From Sphingomonas caeni (GTDB taxonomy: Bacteria; Pseudomonadota; Alphaproteobacteria; Sphingomonadales; Sphingomonadaceae): a stretch of DNA of 64,000 nt. The notes below the pieces were generated by a model that did not search any database, was not told the origin of the DNA, and saw only the letters and a list, made by a program, of their open reading frames with translations. The position numbers were made by a program, and so were the translations under genes. Below, piece by piece: positions 8,293 through 17,273 of the stretch; the stretch's first letter is position 1; every line of letters begins with the position of its first letter. The stretch lies in the NCBI RefSeq assembly GCF_026013415.1, contig NZ_JAPDOK010000008.1, positions 1 through 64,000 of the forward strand, read 5' to 3'.

Positions 8293-8294
8293 CG
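8213..8294 (+). repeat. 82-bp palindromic repeat, copy 2, overlapping the GIY-YIG gene
   Basis: Full-length copy with arms and centre like copy 1 and in the same orientation. It encodes the end of the GIY-YIG reading frame; the stop codon comes from the right arm. Confidence 0.9.
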
Positions 8295-8315
8295 ATAGGG
8301 GGCTTCCCCACGGTG

Positions 8316-8380
8316 TTGACGCGTAACGGCACCGAATCGTAAAAGCGCGCTCCGGCGGCTCCCGGTGGGCCGCCTTTTTT
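8316..8380 (+). promoter_or_regulatory. Candidate argD promoter followed at once by a terminator-like hairpin
   Basis: TTGACG at 8316-8321 and TAAAAG at 8340-8345 (18-base spacing) resemble a sigma-70 promoter. A transcript would begin near 8352, exactly where a GGCGGC/GCCGCC stem (8354-8359 with 8369-8374) followed by six T starts. The argD ribosome site AAGGAGAAG comes next. The hairpin could terminate, attenuate, or protect the 5' end. Confidence 0.45.
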
Positions 8381-8399
8381 CGTTTCAAGGAGAAGCCCC

Positions 8400-9596
8400 G
8401 TGACCATCACCCCGCTCATGCCCGTCTATCCCCGGTGCGGGGTGCGGCCTGTGCGAGGCGAGGGGTGCTATCTGATCGGCGAGCGCGGCGAACGCTATCT
8501 GGACTTCGCCGCGGGGATCGCGGTCAATGCGCTCGGCCATGGCCATCCGCATCTGGTGAAGGCGATCGCCGATCAGGCCGCGACGCTGATGCACGTCTCC
8601 AATCTCTACGGATCGCCGCAGGGCGAGGCGCTGGCGCAGCGGATCATCGACAATTGCTTCGCCGACACGGTGTTCTTCACCAATTCCGGCGTCGAGGCGA
8701 TCGAGTGCGCGATCAAGACCGCGCGCCGCTATCATTATGTGGGCGGCAACCCGCAGCGGCACAAGCTGATCACCTTCAAGAACGCGTTCCACGGCCGTTC
8801 GATCGGCGCGATTTCGGCGACTGACCAGCCCAAGATGCGCGACGGCTTCGAGCCGCTGCTGCCCGGCTTCGACTATGTGAAGTTCAACGATCTCGAAGGC
8901 GCGATCGCCGCGATCGACGACGAGACCGCGGGCTTCCTGGTCGAGACCGTCCAGGGCGAGGGCGGGATGACCGCGGGGACGATGGCGTTCATCCAGGGCC
9001 TGCGCAAGGCGTGCGACGAGCATGGCCTGCTGCTGATCCTCGACGAGATCCAGTGCGGATACGGCCGCACCGGCAAATTCTTCGCGTACGAGCATTACGG
9101 GATCGAGCCGGACATCATGACCGTCGCCAAGGGCATCGGCGGCGGCTTCCCGCTCGGCGCGTGCCTCGCCACCGAGGAGGCGGCCAAGGGCATGGTGGTC
9201 GGCACGCATGGCTCGACCTATGGCGGCAATCCGCTGGGCATGGCGGCGGGGCAGGCGATCCTCGACGTGATGCTCGAGCCCGGCTTCTTCGAGCATGTCG
9301 CCAAGATGGGCGACCGCCTTCGCCAGGCGTTCGAGCAGCTGGTGCCCAACCATGATCATCTGTTCGAGGAGATCCGCGGCAAGGGGCTGATGCTCGGCAT
9401 CAAGCTCAAGGAGCCTGCGGTCAGCCGCGATTTCGTGGCGCATCTGCGCGACAATCACGGGCTGCTGACGGTGGCGGCGGGCGAGAATGTGTTCCGCGTG
9501 CTCCCGCCGCTGATCATCGAGGAAGCGCATATCACCGAGTGCATCGAGCGGCTGAGCGCGGGCGCGCGGTCGTATGCGCCGCCGAGCGATGATTGA
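8400..9596 (+). CDS. argD: Acetylornithine aminotransferase
   Basis: 398 aa, GTG start behind AAGGAGAAG. A class-III PLP aminotransferase: the PLP lysine is K244 in TVAKGIGGGFPLGA, and LILDEIQCGYGRTGKF supplies the cofactor-binding Asp. It converts N-acetylglutamate semialdehyde to N-acetylornithine in arginine synthesis and may also act on succinyl-diaminopimelate. argF follows after a palindromic repeat, the usual argD-argF order in Alphaproteobacteria, so the two are probably one operon. Confidence 0.95.
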   Translation: MTITPLMPVYPRCGVRPVRGEGCYLIGERGERYLDFAAGIAVNALGHGHPHLVKAIADQAATLMHVSNLYGSPQGEALAQRIIDNCFADTVFFTNSGVEAIECAIKTARRYHYVGGNPQRHKLITFKNAFHGRSIGAISATDQPKMRDGFEPLLPGFDYVKFNDLEGAIAAIDDETAGFLVETVQGEGGMTAGTMAFIQGLRKACDEHGLLLILDEIQCGYGRTGKFFAYEHYGIEPDIMTVAKGIGGGFPLGACLATEEAAKGMVVGTHGSTYGGNPLGMAAGQAILDVMLEPGFFEHVAKMGDRLRQAFEQLVPNHDHLFEEIRGKGLMLGIKLKEPAVSRDFVAHLRDNHGLLTVAAGENVFRVLPPLIIEEAHITECIERLSAGARSYAPPSDD

Positions 9597-9605
9597 TGAT
9601 TGTTC

Positions 9606-9740
9606 AAATCCTCCCCCGGAGGGGGAGGGGGACCAGCGAAGCTGGTGGAGGGGTAGTCTCCACAAGCGATAGACCATCCCTTGAGGAGACTACCCCTCCG
9701 TCATGCTTCGCATGCCACCTCCCCCTCCGGGGGAGGATTT
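9606..9740 (+). repeat. CCTCCCCC-type long palindromic repeat, copy A
   Basis: 135 bases starting AAATCCTCCCCC and ending with its complement. Inner segments (GGAGGGGTAGTCTCC and its inverse) also pair, giving a long cruciform. It lies between argD and argF, and its right end is immediately next to the argF start. Confidence 0.85.
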
Positions 9741-9749
9741 GAGGTGACT

Positions 9750-10667
9750 ATGCGCCATTTCCTCGACCTTTCCGACGCCGGCCCCAACGGCATCGCCGCG
9801 ATGCTGAACGACGCGCTCGACCGCAAGGCCGCGCGTGCCGGCTTTCCCAAGGGCAGGGCCGATAGCGACGCGCCGCTCGCCGGGCACACGCTGGCGATGG
9901 TGTTCGAGAAGAACTCGACCCGCACCCGCGTCTCGTTCGACATGGCGATCCGCCAATTGGGCGGCAGCTCGGTGATCCTCGATGCGGGGACCAGCCAGCT
10001 CGGCCGCGGCGAGACGGTGGCGGACACCGCGCGGGTGCTCTCTGGCTATTGCGACGCGATCATGGTGCGCACCGACGATCACGCCAAGCTGCTCGAAATG
10101 GCCGAGTTTGCCAGCGTGCCCGTGATCAACGGGCTCACCGACGCCTCGCACCCGTGCCAGATCATGGCGGACCTGCTGACGATCATCGAGAGCGGGAAAT
10201 CGCTTCCCGGGCTCAAAGTGGCGTGGCTCGGCGACGGCAACAATGTTCTCGCCTCGATCATCGAGGCGGGCGCGCTAATGCAGTTCGACGTGGTCGCGGC
10301 GTGCCCGCAGGGCTTCCAGCCGCCCGAGAGCGACGTGGCGCGCGGGCAGGGCCGGGCGCGCGTGGTCGGCGATCCGCGCGAGGCTGTCGAAGGGGCCGAT
10401 ATCATCGTCACCGACACCTGGATCTCGATGGGCCAGGCGCATGCCGAGACCAAGCTCGCGGCGATGATGCCCTTCCAGGTGACCGAGGCGCTGATGGCCG
10501 CGGCGGCTCCGGACGCGAAGTTCCTCCACTGCCTCCCCGCGCATCGCGGCGAGGAGGTGACCGAAGCGGTGATCGACGGGCCTCAATCGCTGATCTGGCC
10601 CGAGGCGGAGAACCGGCTGCACGCGCAGAAATCGGTGCTGCGGTGGTGCTTCGGGCAAATCGGTTGA
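9750..10667 (+). CDS. argF: Ornithine carbamoyltransferase
   Basis: 305 aa. Carbamoyl-phosphate binding motif STRTR (S56-R60) and ornithine-binding [11 protein letters not shown] (H260 onward) are intact. It makes citrulline from ornithine and carbamoyl phosphate. ATG 9750 is preferred; GTG 9744 is two codons earlier. The frame extends further upstream only through the palindromic repeat. Second gene of an argD-argF pair. Confidence 0.95.
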   Translation: MRHFLDLSDAGPNGIAAMLNDALDRKAARAGFPKGRADSDAPLAGHTLAMVFEKNSTRTRVSFDMAIRQLGGSSVILDAGTSQLGRGETVADTARVLSGYCDAIMVRTDDHAKLLEMAEFASVPVINGLTDASHPCQIMADLLTIIESGKSLPGLKVAWLGDGNNVLASIIEAGALMQFDVVAACPQGFQPPESDVARGQGRARVVGDPREAVEGADIIVTDTWISMGQAHAETKLAAMMPFQVTEALMAAAAPDAKFLHCLPAHRGEEVTEAVIDGPQSLIWPEAENRLHAQKSVLRWCFGQIG

Positions 10668-10673
10668 GGTGAA

Positions 10674-11117
10674 ATGCCGCCCCGCATCGTCGCTCTCAGG
10701 TTCATGCTGCTGGTCTCGATGCTGCTGGTCGGATGGGGCGTGGCTGCGGTTTTGATCGCACGGGTTTTGGGCTGGTGGGAGGGCGTGCCAACCCCGCCCG
10801 TTCTCATCGGCATTGTCGCACTCGCCACCGCCTTTGGAGCCCTCGCGCTTTCGCGCCGCGTTACTCAGGATCGATGGAAGCTTGCGGCGTCGTCGCTGAT
10901 ATGGACCGGCACCGCAGCGGTCATCGGACTGCTTACTTTGCCGCTCTGGGATTTTCTGCTGGTTCCTCCGCGCAGCGAATGGCGGGATTCCCTGCCCGGC
11001 TTCAGCCAAATCATCGGAGCGTTGGGATTCCTGCTAGTGGTTGCGACCAGCGGGCTGGGCCTCGGCTGTGGTTTGTGGGGCCTTCTCTATCTGCGAGGGC
11101 GGCGGCGCTCGGCCTGA
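10674..11117 (+). CDS. Unknown small four-helix membrane protein
   Basis: 147 aa with four hydrophobic segments (about residues 8-28, 40-58, 70-92 and 112-135). No family recognised. It starts 6 bases after argF and is likely co-transcribed with it and perhaps with hslO downstream. Nothing in the sequence indicates a substrate. Confidence 0.7.
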   Translation: MPPRIVALRFMLLVSMLLVGWGVAAVLIARVLGWWEGVPTPPVLIGIVALATAFGALALSRRVTQDRWKLAASSLIWTGTAAVIGLLTLPLWDFLLVPPRSEWRDSLPGFSQIIGALGFLLVVATSGLGLGCGLWGLLYLRGRRRSA

Positions 11118-11153
11118 GTTGTTTCGCCGCCGCGCCGCGCCTACGTAGCCGCC

Positions 11154-12080
11154 GTGACTGAAACGACCCCCGCCGCCCCCGATCTCGACCGCGCGATCGG
11201 CTTCACCATTCCCGAACGCCATGCCCGGGGCCGCCTGGTGCGGCTCGGGCCGGTGCTCGGGCAAATCCTGCATGCGCATGCCTATCCGCCCGCGATCGAG
11301 CTGATCCTCGCGGAAGCGCTGACGCTCACCGCTTTGCTCGGCTCGCTGCTCAAGGATGCGGGGGGACAGCTCACGCTCCAGGCGCAGACGCGCAATGGCG
11401 TGATCAGCCTGCTCGTGTGCGATTATCGCGGGGGCGAGATTCGCGGCTATGTCCAGTACGATGCCGACAAGATGGCCGAGGCGGGGCCCAGCCCCTCGCT
11501 GTTCGCGCTGTTCGGCACCGGCTATCTCGCCATCACCTTCGATCAGGCGGCGACCAAGGAGCGCTATCAGGGGATCGTCCCGCTCGACGGCGATTCGCTG
11601 GCCGCGGCGGCGGAGAGCTATTTCCTCCAGTCCGAGCAGATCCCCAGCCTGGTCCGGCTCGGCGTCCATCGCGGCGCCGATGGCGAGCTGGTCGCGGGCG
11701 GCCTGTTTCTCCAGCATCTGCCCGAGGGCGAGGAGGGGCGCGAGCGGATTCACACGCGGCTCGACCATCCCGAATGGGAGCATGTCGCGGCGCTGGGCGG
11801 GACGATGGCGGCGGATGAGCTTGCCGATCCCGCGCTCCCGCTCGAGACGCTGATCTGGCGGCTGTTCAACGAGGAAGAGGAGGTCCGCGTGCTCGGCGAG
11901 ACCGCGCTCGGCCGCGGCTGCCGCTGCGACCCCACCTATATCGCCTCGGTCATCGCCAAATTCGGCCCCGAGCAGCGCGCCGAGATGGCCGATGCGAACG
12001 GCATCATCACCGTCGATTGTGCCTTTTGCGCACAGCAATTCCCGGTGTCGCTGGCCGACGTCGTTACACCGCCGTTGTAA
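11154..12080 (+). CDS. hslO: Redox-regulated chaperone Hsp33
   Basis: 308 aa. The C-terminal zinc switch is complete: CRC (C256, C258) and CAFC (C289, C292). The N-terminal half has the Hsp33 GRLVRLGPVLGQILHAH and AEALTLTALLGS blocks. Hsp33 is an oxidation-activated holdase that protects cytoplasmic proteins. GTG start at 11154. Stands after the arg genes, the context seen in other alphaproteobacteria. Confidence 0.95.
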   Translation: MTETTPAAPDLDRAIGFTIPERHARGRLVRLGPVLGQILHAHAYPPAIELILAEALTLTALLGSLLKDAGGQLTLQAQTRNGVISLLVCDYRGGEIRGYVQYDADKMAEAGPSPSLFALFGTGYLAITFDQAATKERYQGIVPLDGDSLAAAAESYFLQSEQIPSLVRLGVHRGADGELVAGGLFLQHLPEGEEGRERIHTRLDHPEWEHVAALGGTMAADELADPALPLETLIWRLFNEEEEVRVLGETALGRGCRCDPTYIASVIAKFGPEQRAEMADANGIITVDCAFCAQQFPVSLADVVTPPL

Positions 12081-12178
12081 TCGCGTCCGCCGCCGCCATA
12101 TCTTCGTATAGGAAATGGGCGCTGATTCGGCTGGGGAGCCGATGCCCTTTCACCTGGGGGGCGGGGAGTTCGGGGTTT

Positions 12179-12580
12179 ATGCGATTGCGGCGTATCCTGC
12201 GCCCGGCCGCTGCCGGTGCGATCCTGTTCCTGTCGCTGGGCAGCGCTCCGGCGCAGCACAGCGGCCTGACCGCGCTCAACACGATCGAGCGCGGCCAATG
12301 GCAGCTGAAGCAGGCCGATGGTTCGGCGCGCAAGCTCTGCCTCACCGCGCCGGTGGCCTTGATCCAGCTGCGCCACGCCGGGCAGCAATGCACGCAGACC
12401 GTGCTCGACAATAGCCGCGACGCCGCCACGGTGCGCTATGAATGCCCCGGCCATGGCTATGGCCAGACCACCGTCTCGGTCGAAACCGCGCGGCTGATCC
12501 GCGTCGAGACCAGCGGAATCGTCGACGGCATGCCCTTCCAGGACGAATATGAGGGCCGCAAGCTGGGGCCGTGCGGCTAG
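12179..12580 (+). CDS. Secreted protein, DUF3617-like
   Basis: 133 aa with an arginine-rich signal peptide ending around SAPAQ (residue ~26). The body has an IERGQWQLK start and four cysteines, probably two disulphides. It resembles small periplasmic DUF3617-type proteins of sphingomonads; function unknown. The start at 12179 is chosen because it gives the signal peptide. Confidence 0.7.
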   Translation: MRLRRILRPAAAGAILFLSLGSAPAQHSGLTALNTIERGQWQLKQADGSARKLCLTAPVALIQLRHAGQQCTQTVLDNSRDAATVRYECPGHGYGQTTVSVETARLIRVETSGIVDGMPFQDEYEGRKLGPCG

Positions 12581-12637
12581 CCCAATTGTGGCAAAATCTT
12601 GTTCATGATATATTTACCATTGTTGCGCTAGGAAGGG

Positions 12638-12711
12638 ATCGTTCCTCCTGGAACATTCCTCTCTGGCAGGGTTTTCCCGAAAACTAGGGGTCGCTCCGGC
12701 GGCCCTTTTTT
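12638..12711 (+). ncRNA. Candidate structured RNA or leader upstream of queC
   Basis: Three hairpins follow one another in an otherwise gene-free gap: GTTCC/GGAAC with loop TCCT (12641-12654), GGG/CCC with loop TTTT (12669-12678), and a strong 7-bp stem with loop TCCG and a six-T tail (12688-12711). This is the build of a small RNA or an attenuating leader for queC, which starts at 12750. It does not match the preQ1 riboswitch consensus I know. Confidence 0.45.
12688..12711 (+). terminator. Intrinsic terminator upstream of queC
   Basis: GGGTCGC and GCGGCCC pair around a TCCG loop and are followed by six T. It could end transcripts from the 12179 gene or a separate small RNA. Confidence 0.75.
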
Positions 12712-12749
12712 CTTGGGGCCGCGCGCAAAAAGGATTAGCGCACCGCGCC

Positions 12750-13445
12750 ATGGCCAATCCCGATCCCGCGCCTGTCGCCGTCGTCCTCGTCTCCGGAGGG
12801 CTCGATTCGATGGTTTCCGCCGCGCTCGCGCGCGAGGGCGGCTACCGGCTGCTCGCGCTGTCGATCGACTACAACCAGCGGCACCAGATCGAGCTGGCGG
12901 CGGCGCGGCGGATCGCCTCGGCGCTGGGTGCGGAGCGGCATGTCGTGCTCCCGCTCGACCTGCGCGCGTTCGGCGGATCGGCGCTCACCGCCGATATCGA
13001 TGTGCCGAAGACCGGGGTGGGGGAGGATATCCCGGTCACCTATGTGCCCGCCCGCAACACGATCTTTCTCAGCCTTGCGCTCGGATGGGCCGAGGCGGCG
13101 GGCGCGCGCGACCTGTTCATCGGGGTCAATGCGCTCGATTATTCGGGCTATCCCGATTGCCGCCCCGAATTCATCGCCGAGTTCGAGAAGCTCGCCGAGG
13201 TCGCGACCAAGGCGGGCGTCGAGGGGCACCCTTTTCGCATCCACGCCCCGCTCCAGGCCATGACCAAGGCCGATATCGTCCGCGAGGGCGCGCGGCTCGG
13301 GCTCGACATGGGCATGAGCTGGTCGTGCTACGACCCCGCGCCGGGCGGGCTGCATTGCGGGCTCTGCGACAGCTGCCGGATCCGCGCGCGCGGGTTCGAG
13401 GAAGCCGGGATCGCCGACCCGACGGCCTACGCCGAGACCGTATGA
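12750..13445 (+). CDS. queC: 7-cyano-7-deazaguanine synthase
   Basis: 231 aa. The PP-loop SGGLDS (S15-S20) binds ATP, and C-terminal zinc cysteines are present in the CGLCDSC cluster. QueC converts 7-carboxy-7-deazaguanine to preQ0 in queuosine synthesis. Its stop overlaps the queE start (ATGA), giving a translationally coupled pair. Confidence 0.96.
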   Translation: MANPDPAPVAVVLVSGGLDSMVSAALAREGGYRLLALSIDYNQRHQIELAAARRIASALGAERHVVLPLDLRAFGGSALTADIDVPKTGVGEDIPVTYVPARNTIFLSLALGWAEAAGARDLFIGVNALDYSGYPDCRPEFIAEFEKLAEVATKAGVEGHPFRIHAPLQAMTKADIVREGARLGLDMGMSWSCYDPAPGGLHCGLCDSCRIRARGFEEAGIADPTAYAETV

Positions 13446-14074
13446 GCTATGCCGTAAAGGAGATGTTCCTCACGCTCCAGGGCGAGGGGGTGAATGCCGG
13501 CGCGCGCGCGGTGTTCGTGCGCTTCGCCGGATGCAATTTGTGGAGCGGGCGCGAGCAGGACCGGGCGACCGCGGTCTGCCGCTTCTGCGACACCGAATTT
13601 GTGGGGACCGACGGTGCGGGCGGGGGCAAGTTCGCGGATGCCGGGGCGCTGGCCGACGCGGTGCTGGCGGCTTGGGGCGAGGGCCGCTGGGCGCGCTTCG
13701 TGGTGCTCACCGGGGGCGAGCCGATGCTCCAGGTCGACGACGCGCTGGTGGATGCGCTCCACGCGCGTGGCTTCCGCATCGCGATCGAGACCAACGGCAC
13801 GCTGCCGGTGCATCCCGGGATCGACTGGGTGTGCGTCAGCCCCAAGGCGGGGAGCGAGGTGGTCCAGCGCCGCGGCGACGAGCTCAAATTGGTCTGGCCG
13901 CAGCCCGGCACCGATGTCGCCGACCTCGAGACCTGGGACTTCGCGAACTTCCTGATCCAGCCGATGGACAGCCCCGAGGCCGAGGCCAACACCCGTGCCG
14001 CGGTGGAATTCGCGCTGGAGCGGCCGCGCTGGCGGCTCACGCTCCAGACGCACAAGTTGCTGGGGTTGCGGTAG
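13442..14074 (+). CDS. queE: 7-carboxy-7-deazaguanine synthase (radical SAM)
   Basis: 210 aa. The unusual CX14CX2C iron-sulphur motif of proteobacterial QueE is present (C31, C46, C49), followed by TGGEP. It makes 7-carboxy-7-deazaguanine from 6-carboxytetrahydropterin, the step before QueC. The start at 13442 overlaps the queC stop. queD is not in the window. Confidence 0.96.
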   Translation: MSYAVKEMFLTLQGEGVNAGARAVFVRFAGCNLWSGREQDRATAVCRFCDTEFVGTDGAGGGKFADAGALADAVLAAWGEGRWARFVVLTGGEPMLQVDDALVDALHARGFRIAIETNGTLPVHPGIDWVCVSPKAGSEVVQRRGDELKLVWPQPGTDVADLETWDFANFLIQPMDSPEAEANTRAAVEFALERPRWRLTLQTHKLLGLR

Positions 14075-14095
14075 GGCGGGGCGGTTTTCCCTGAT

Positions 14096-14177
14096 CGTCA
14101 TCCCGGCGAAAGCCGGGACCCAGGGTTACAGGCGATGCGCTGCTTGTCTCTGGGTCCCGGCTTTCGCCGGGATGACG
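14096..14177 (+). repeat. 82-bp palindromic repeat, copy 3
   Basis: Complete copy with a CAGGCGATGC centre, plus orientation, 20 bases after queE. Confidence 0.9.
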
Positions 14178-14229
14178 GATAGGGTGCGGTGAACGATGAC
14201 GGAGAGGGTGAAGCGGGCGCGCTAACCCC

Positions 14230-14922
14230 TCAAAGCTCGGGCGGAATCTTGAACGGGCCGCATTTCTTGACCTGATACACGTCCTTCTTCCAGCACATCT
14301 CGTTGGCGAAGGGCGGCATCGGCTGCTGCGCCTGGATGGGGCGGATCTGGGTGCCGGGCCAGCGCTGCTCGCCCCAGGGCACCAGGCTGTTGCGCAGCTC
14401 GCGCATCCGGTTTTCGGCGACATCGCCCAGCGTGCCCGGCTTGGCGAACACCGCGGCATGGCCGATCGATCCCGCCGCGGTGCAGAAGGTCAGCTGCGCC
14501 GATACGGTCGAGAAGCCCGAATAGACGCGGGTGCCGTAGCGATCGAGCTCGGTCTGGCCCACCTTGCGGTTGTTCTTGGCCATGCGGATGAAATATTTCT
14601 CGAGCGTCGCATAGGCGGCGCGCAGCTCGGTCTGGTGATCGCGCAGGATCGCGTTGTAGTTGCCGAGCGTCAGCAAGGTCGGCTCGAACTGGCATTGCAG
14701 CGCGGCGACGTTGAGCGCGGCGCGCAGGTTCCAGGTGAGCGCGGCGCGCAATTCGGCGGGGGTCGCATCGGGCAGCGCCGGGCCGGTGATGCCGGGCTCG
14801 GTCCCCGTCACCCGCTCGCCGCGCAGATCGGCGGGCTTCATGAAGAATTGCGCCGAGGCCGGCGCTGCGGAAACCAGGCCGGCGGCCATCGCCAGCATGA
14901 ACATGATACGCGACACGGACAT
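14230..14922 (-). CDS. Secreted protein of unknown function
   Basis: 230 aa with a clear signal peptide (cleavage near APASAQ, residue ~25). The body is mostly helical with four cysteines, including a C-terminal WKKDVYQVKKCGPF segment. No domain recognised; it looks like a conserved sphingomonad periplasmic protein. Monocistronic on the minus strand. Confidence 0.7.
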   Translation of the reverse strand: MSVSRIMFMLAMAAGLVSAAPASAQFFMKPADLRGERVTGTEPGITGPALPDATPAELRAALTWNLRAALNVAALQCQFEPTLLTLGNYNAILRDHQTELRAAYATLEKYFIRMAKNNRKVGQTELDRYGTRVYSGFSTVSAQLTFCTAAGSIGHAAVFAKPGTLGDVAENRMRELRNSLVPWGEQRWPGTQIRPIQAQQPMPPFANEMCWKKDVYQVKKCGPFKIPPEL

Positions 14923-15116
14923 CTATCCCCTCTTGCCTCTATCCCCGGATTGGCTGGTTAGGGTCTTTTGATTGCAGGCCCAAGAGTCTTTTTGTGTCAG
15001 TCGTGCGCAAGCTGCGTCGAAATGCGGCGCTTTGGTTGGGTTCGGTTTGTTCTGAAACGGTGCGGTGCCAGCCCGTCCCCTGCCCGGTTGCACCCTGGAC
15101 GAGGCTATCATTTTTC

Positions 15117-15245
15117 ATTCCTCCCCCGGAGGGGGAGGTGGCAGGCGCAGCCTGACGGAGGGGTAGTTTCCATACGCGATGCCGTCGCCTGCGGAGACTA
15201 CCCCTCCACCGCTTCGCGGTCCCCCTCCCCCTCCGGGGGAGGAAT
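15117..15245 (+). repeat. CCTCCCCC-type long palindromic repeat, copy B
   Basis: Ends ATTCCTCCCCCGG and its inverse, with inner pairing of GGAGGGGTAGTTTCC and GGAGACTACCCCTCC. Same build as copy A. Confidence 0.85.
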
Positions 15246-15310
15246 TGAGAAATGCTCGTTGGTCTCGGGCCCCTCGAGGCTGCAGGTGGCCAAAAAACCA
15301 CCCCAAAACC

Positions 15311-15338
15311 AAAAGAGCCGCCCGGTTGCCCGGGCGGC
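15311..15338 (-). terminator. Terminator of the small lipoprotein gene
   Basis: On the minus strand, GCCGCCCGG pairs with CCGGGCGGC around a four-base loop, and a T-rich run follows. It lies 32 bases beyond the stop of the 15370-15609 gene. Confidence 0.75.
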
Positions 15339-15369
15339 CCTGTCGAACAGATCGTCGCTTGCGCGAGGA

Positions 15370-15609
15370 TTAGTTGGTGGTGTTGGTCGTGGTCGTCTCG
15401 GTGGTGTTCGCCGTGACGGTGGTGTTCTCGGTCGCGTTCGCCGCGTCCATGCCGGTCATCGTGTCTTCGGCGACAACGTTCTCGGTGGTGACTTCTTCGG
15501 TGGCGACGTTGTTGGTGGTGACGGTGGTCGCACCGCCGCAAGCGGTGACCATCAGGCCGGCGCCGGCGATCATCGAAACCGCAACGACCTTCGAAAGAAT
15601 TGCACGCAT
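15370..15609 (-). CDS. Small Thr/Asn-rich lipoprotein
   Basis: 79 aa. A signal peptide with lipobox MVTACGG (C24) is followed by a low-complexity tail almost wholly of Thr, Asn, Val, Glu and Ala, ending TTTTNTTN. Probably a surface or periplasmic lipoprotein; function unknown. Own ribosome site and terminator show it is an independent unit. Confidence 0.75.
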   Translation of the reverse strand: MRAILSKVVAVSMIAGAGLMVTACGGATTVTTNNVATEEVTTENVVAEDTMTGMDAANATENTTVTANTTETTTTNTTN

Positions 15610-15695
15610 TTAGAGCTCCCTAGATAATGGATTCGGGTGGCGGATGCCTTTATTCCCCAAACCAAGGTGGACATTAGACGGTTCGGTCCGAACCC

Positions 15696-16352
15696 TCAAG
15701 ACCCGATTGGCCCCAAACTGTCCAAAAATGGCAAAAATGTGGCAAAAAGCGACGAATCGAGTTGTTCTGCCGTAATTGGCCGTCCGAGCGCTGCCGCGCT
15801 GGTCACCGGAAACTCGGCGATTCCGCACGGAACGATGCCGCCGAAGTGGCCGAGATCGGGATCGAGGTTCACCGCGAAGCCGTGGAGCGTCACCCATTGG
15901 CGGATGCGCACGCCGATCGCGCCGATCTTGGCCTCGCGCCCGCCATCGAGCGTCCAGATGCCGATCCGGCCGGGCGCGCGGAACGCCTCGATCCCCAATC
16001 CGCCCAGCGCGGCGATCACCCAGCCTTCGAGCGCATGGACATAGCAGCGCACATCCTGGCGCCGCTGGCGCAGGTCCATCACGACATAGCCGATCCGCTG
16101 TCCGGGGCCGTGATAGGTGTAGCGCCCGCCGCGCCCGGTGCGGAACACGGGGAAGCGCGGATCGAGCAGCTCGGCGGCGTCGGCGCTGGTGCCCGCGGTG
16201 TAGACCGGCGGGTGTTCGAGCAGCCAGACCAGCTCCTGTGCCGTGCGCGCGCGCACCGCATCGGCGCGCGCCTCCATTTCCGCCAGCGCCACGTCATAGG
16301 GCACGTGATCGGGCGAGACGCGCCACTCAATCTCTTCGAAACCGTTCGTCAT
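15696..16352 (-). CDS. lipB: Octanoyl-[ACP]:protein octanoyltransferase
   Basis: 218 aa. It has the LipB signatures [17 protein letters not shown], the lysine in AKIGAIGVR and the catalytic cysteine in [12 protein letters not shown]. LipB moves octanoate from acyl carrier protein to lipoyl domains in lipoate synthesis. The start is ATG at 16352, giving [11 protein letters not shown]; the frame further upstream is only antisense to the membrane-protein gene. Confidence 0.95.
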   Translation of the reverse strand: MTNGFEEIEWRVSPDHVPYDVALAEMEARADAVRARTAQELVWLLEHPPVYTAGTSADAAELLDPRFPVFRTGRGGRYTYHGPGQRIGYVVMDLRQRRQDVRCYVHALEGWVIAALGGLGIEAFRAPGRIGIWTLDGGREAKIGAIGVRIRQWVTLHGFAVNLDPDLGHFGGIVPCGIAEFPVTSAAALGRPITAEQLDSSLFATFLPFLDSLGPIGS

Positions 16353-16469
16353 TAAGCGCCGATTGCGCCGCACGCGCGGTTTGCGCAAGCATTGGGGGCA
16401 AGCATTGGCAAGAGTCGGGCGCGGCGCTAACAGGGGTTGGGGATCGCCCGAAGGGGAAAGCGTTTTGCC

Positions 16470-17273
16470 ATGGTGAAGATGGGCACCGTCTGGGATCGGA
16501 CGGCCGAATTCCTGACCGACAATTTCGCCGCCATTCTGCCGATCTCCCTGCTCGCCTATTTCGTGCCGCTGTCGATCCAGGGCAGCCTCGAGCCGGTGAT
16601 GGAGAATGCGAGTGCGGGGCTGGCGCTGACGCTCAGCCTGATCGGGCTGGCCTTTGCAGGGCTGGTGACCTGGGGCTGGCTGGCGATCACCGCGATGGCG
16701 CTCGACCATCCCGGCGATCCGGGTTCGGTGGGGCTCAGGCGGCTGGTGCCGGCGCTGCTCGTGTCGGTCGTCACCTTTGGCGGGATCTGCCTGCTGGCGC
16801 TGCCGCCGATCCTGACCGTGGGCGTGAGCGGGCGCGGGATCGACGATCTCTCGATGTCGCTGCCGCTGCCGGTCTTGTGGGCGCTTTCGATCTATTGCCT
16901 GCTTGCGATCGTCGCCGCGGTCTGGCTGACCGCGCGGCTGATCCTCGCCTATCCGGTGGTCGTCGCCGAAAAGGCGATGTTCGGCGCGATCCCGCGCAGC
17001 TGGCGGCTGACCCGCGGGGTGGCGCTGCCGATCGTCGGGGTGACCCTGCTCTACGCGATCGTTTCGACCGTCGCGACGCTGGCGACCAAATTGGTGTTCG
17101 GATCGGTCTTCACCCTCGTCGCGGGGCCCGGCGGCGCGCTCAGCCTGTCGAGCGTGCTCACCTCGGTGATGGTCGCGGCGGTGCAGACCGCCTTCTTCGC
17201 GCTCGTGCCGGTATTCGCCGCCAAGCTCTATCAGGCCCTGATCGGCGCCCAGCACAGCGCCGCGCGCGCATGA
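16470..17273 (+). CDS. Unknown multi-pass membrane protein A
   Basis: 267 aa with about six membrane segments and a short cytoplasmic loop containing [14 protein letters not shown]. This resembles small Ala/Leu-rich bacterial membrane proteins of the GPDPase membrane-domain type (YciC-like), but the match is loose. ATG 16470 follows an AGGGGAAAG ribosome site. The stop overlaps the next start (ATGA), so proteins A and B are co-translated and probably work together. Confidence 0.7.
   Translation: MVKMGTVWDRTAEFLTDNFAAILPISLLAYFVPLSIQGSLEPVMENASAGLALTLSLIGLAFAGLVTWGWLAITAMALDHPGDPGSVGLRRLVPALLVSVVTFGGICLLALPPILTVGVSGRGIDDLSMSLPLPVLWALSIYCLLAIVAAVWLTARLILAYPVVVAEKAMFGAIPRSWRLTRGVALPIVGVTLLYAIVSTVATLATKLVFGSVFTLVAGPGGALSLSSVLTSVMVAAVQTAFFALVPVFAAKLYQALIGAQHSAARA

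Larger units (their letters stand above)
14923..15369. other. 447-base gap with a palindromic repeat and a terminator
   Basis: The part from 14923 to 15116 holds no gene or clear signal that I can see. It is followed by a CCTCCCCC-type palindrome (15117-15245) and a minus-strand terminator (15311-15338). Confidence 0.5.

Noticed and set aside
12594..12749. preQ1 riboswitch before queC
   Set aside because: The hairpin order and loop sequences do not fit preQ1-I or -II as I know them; kept only as an unnamed structured RNA.
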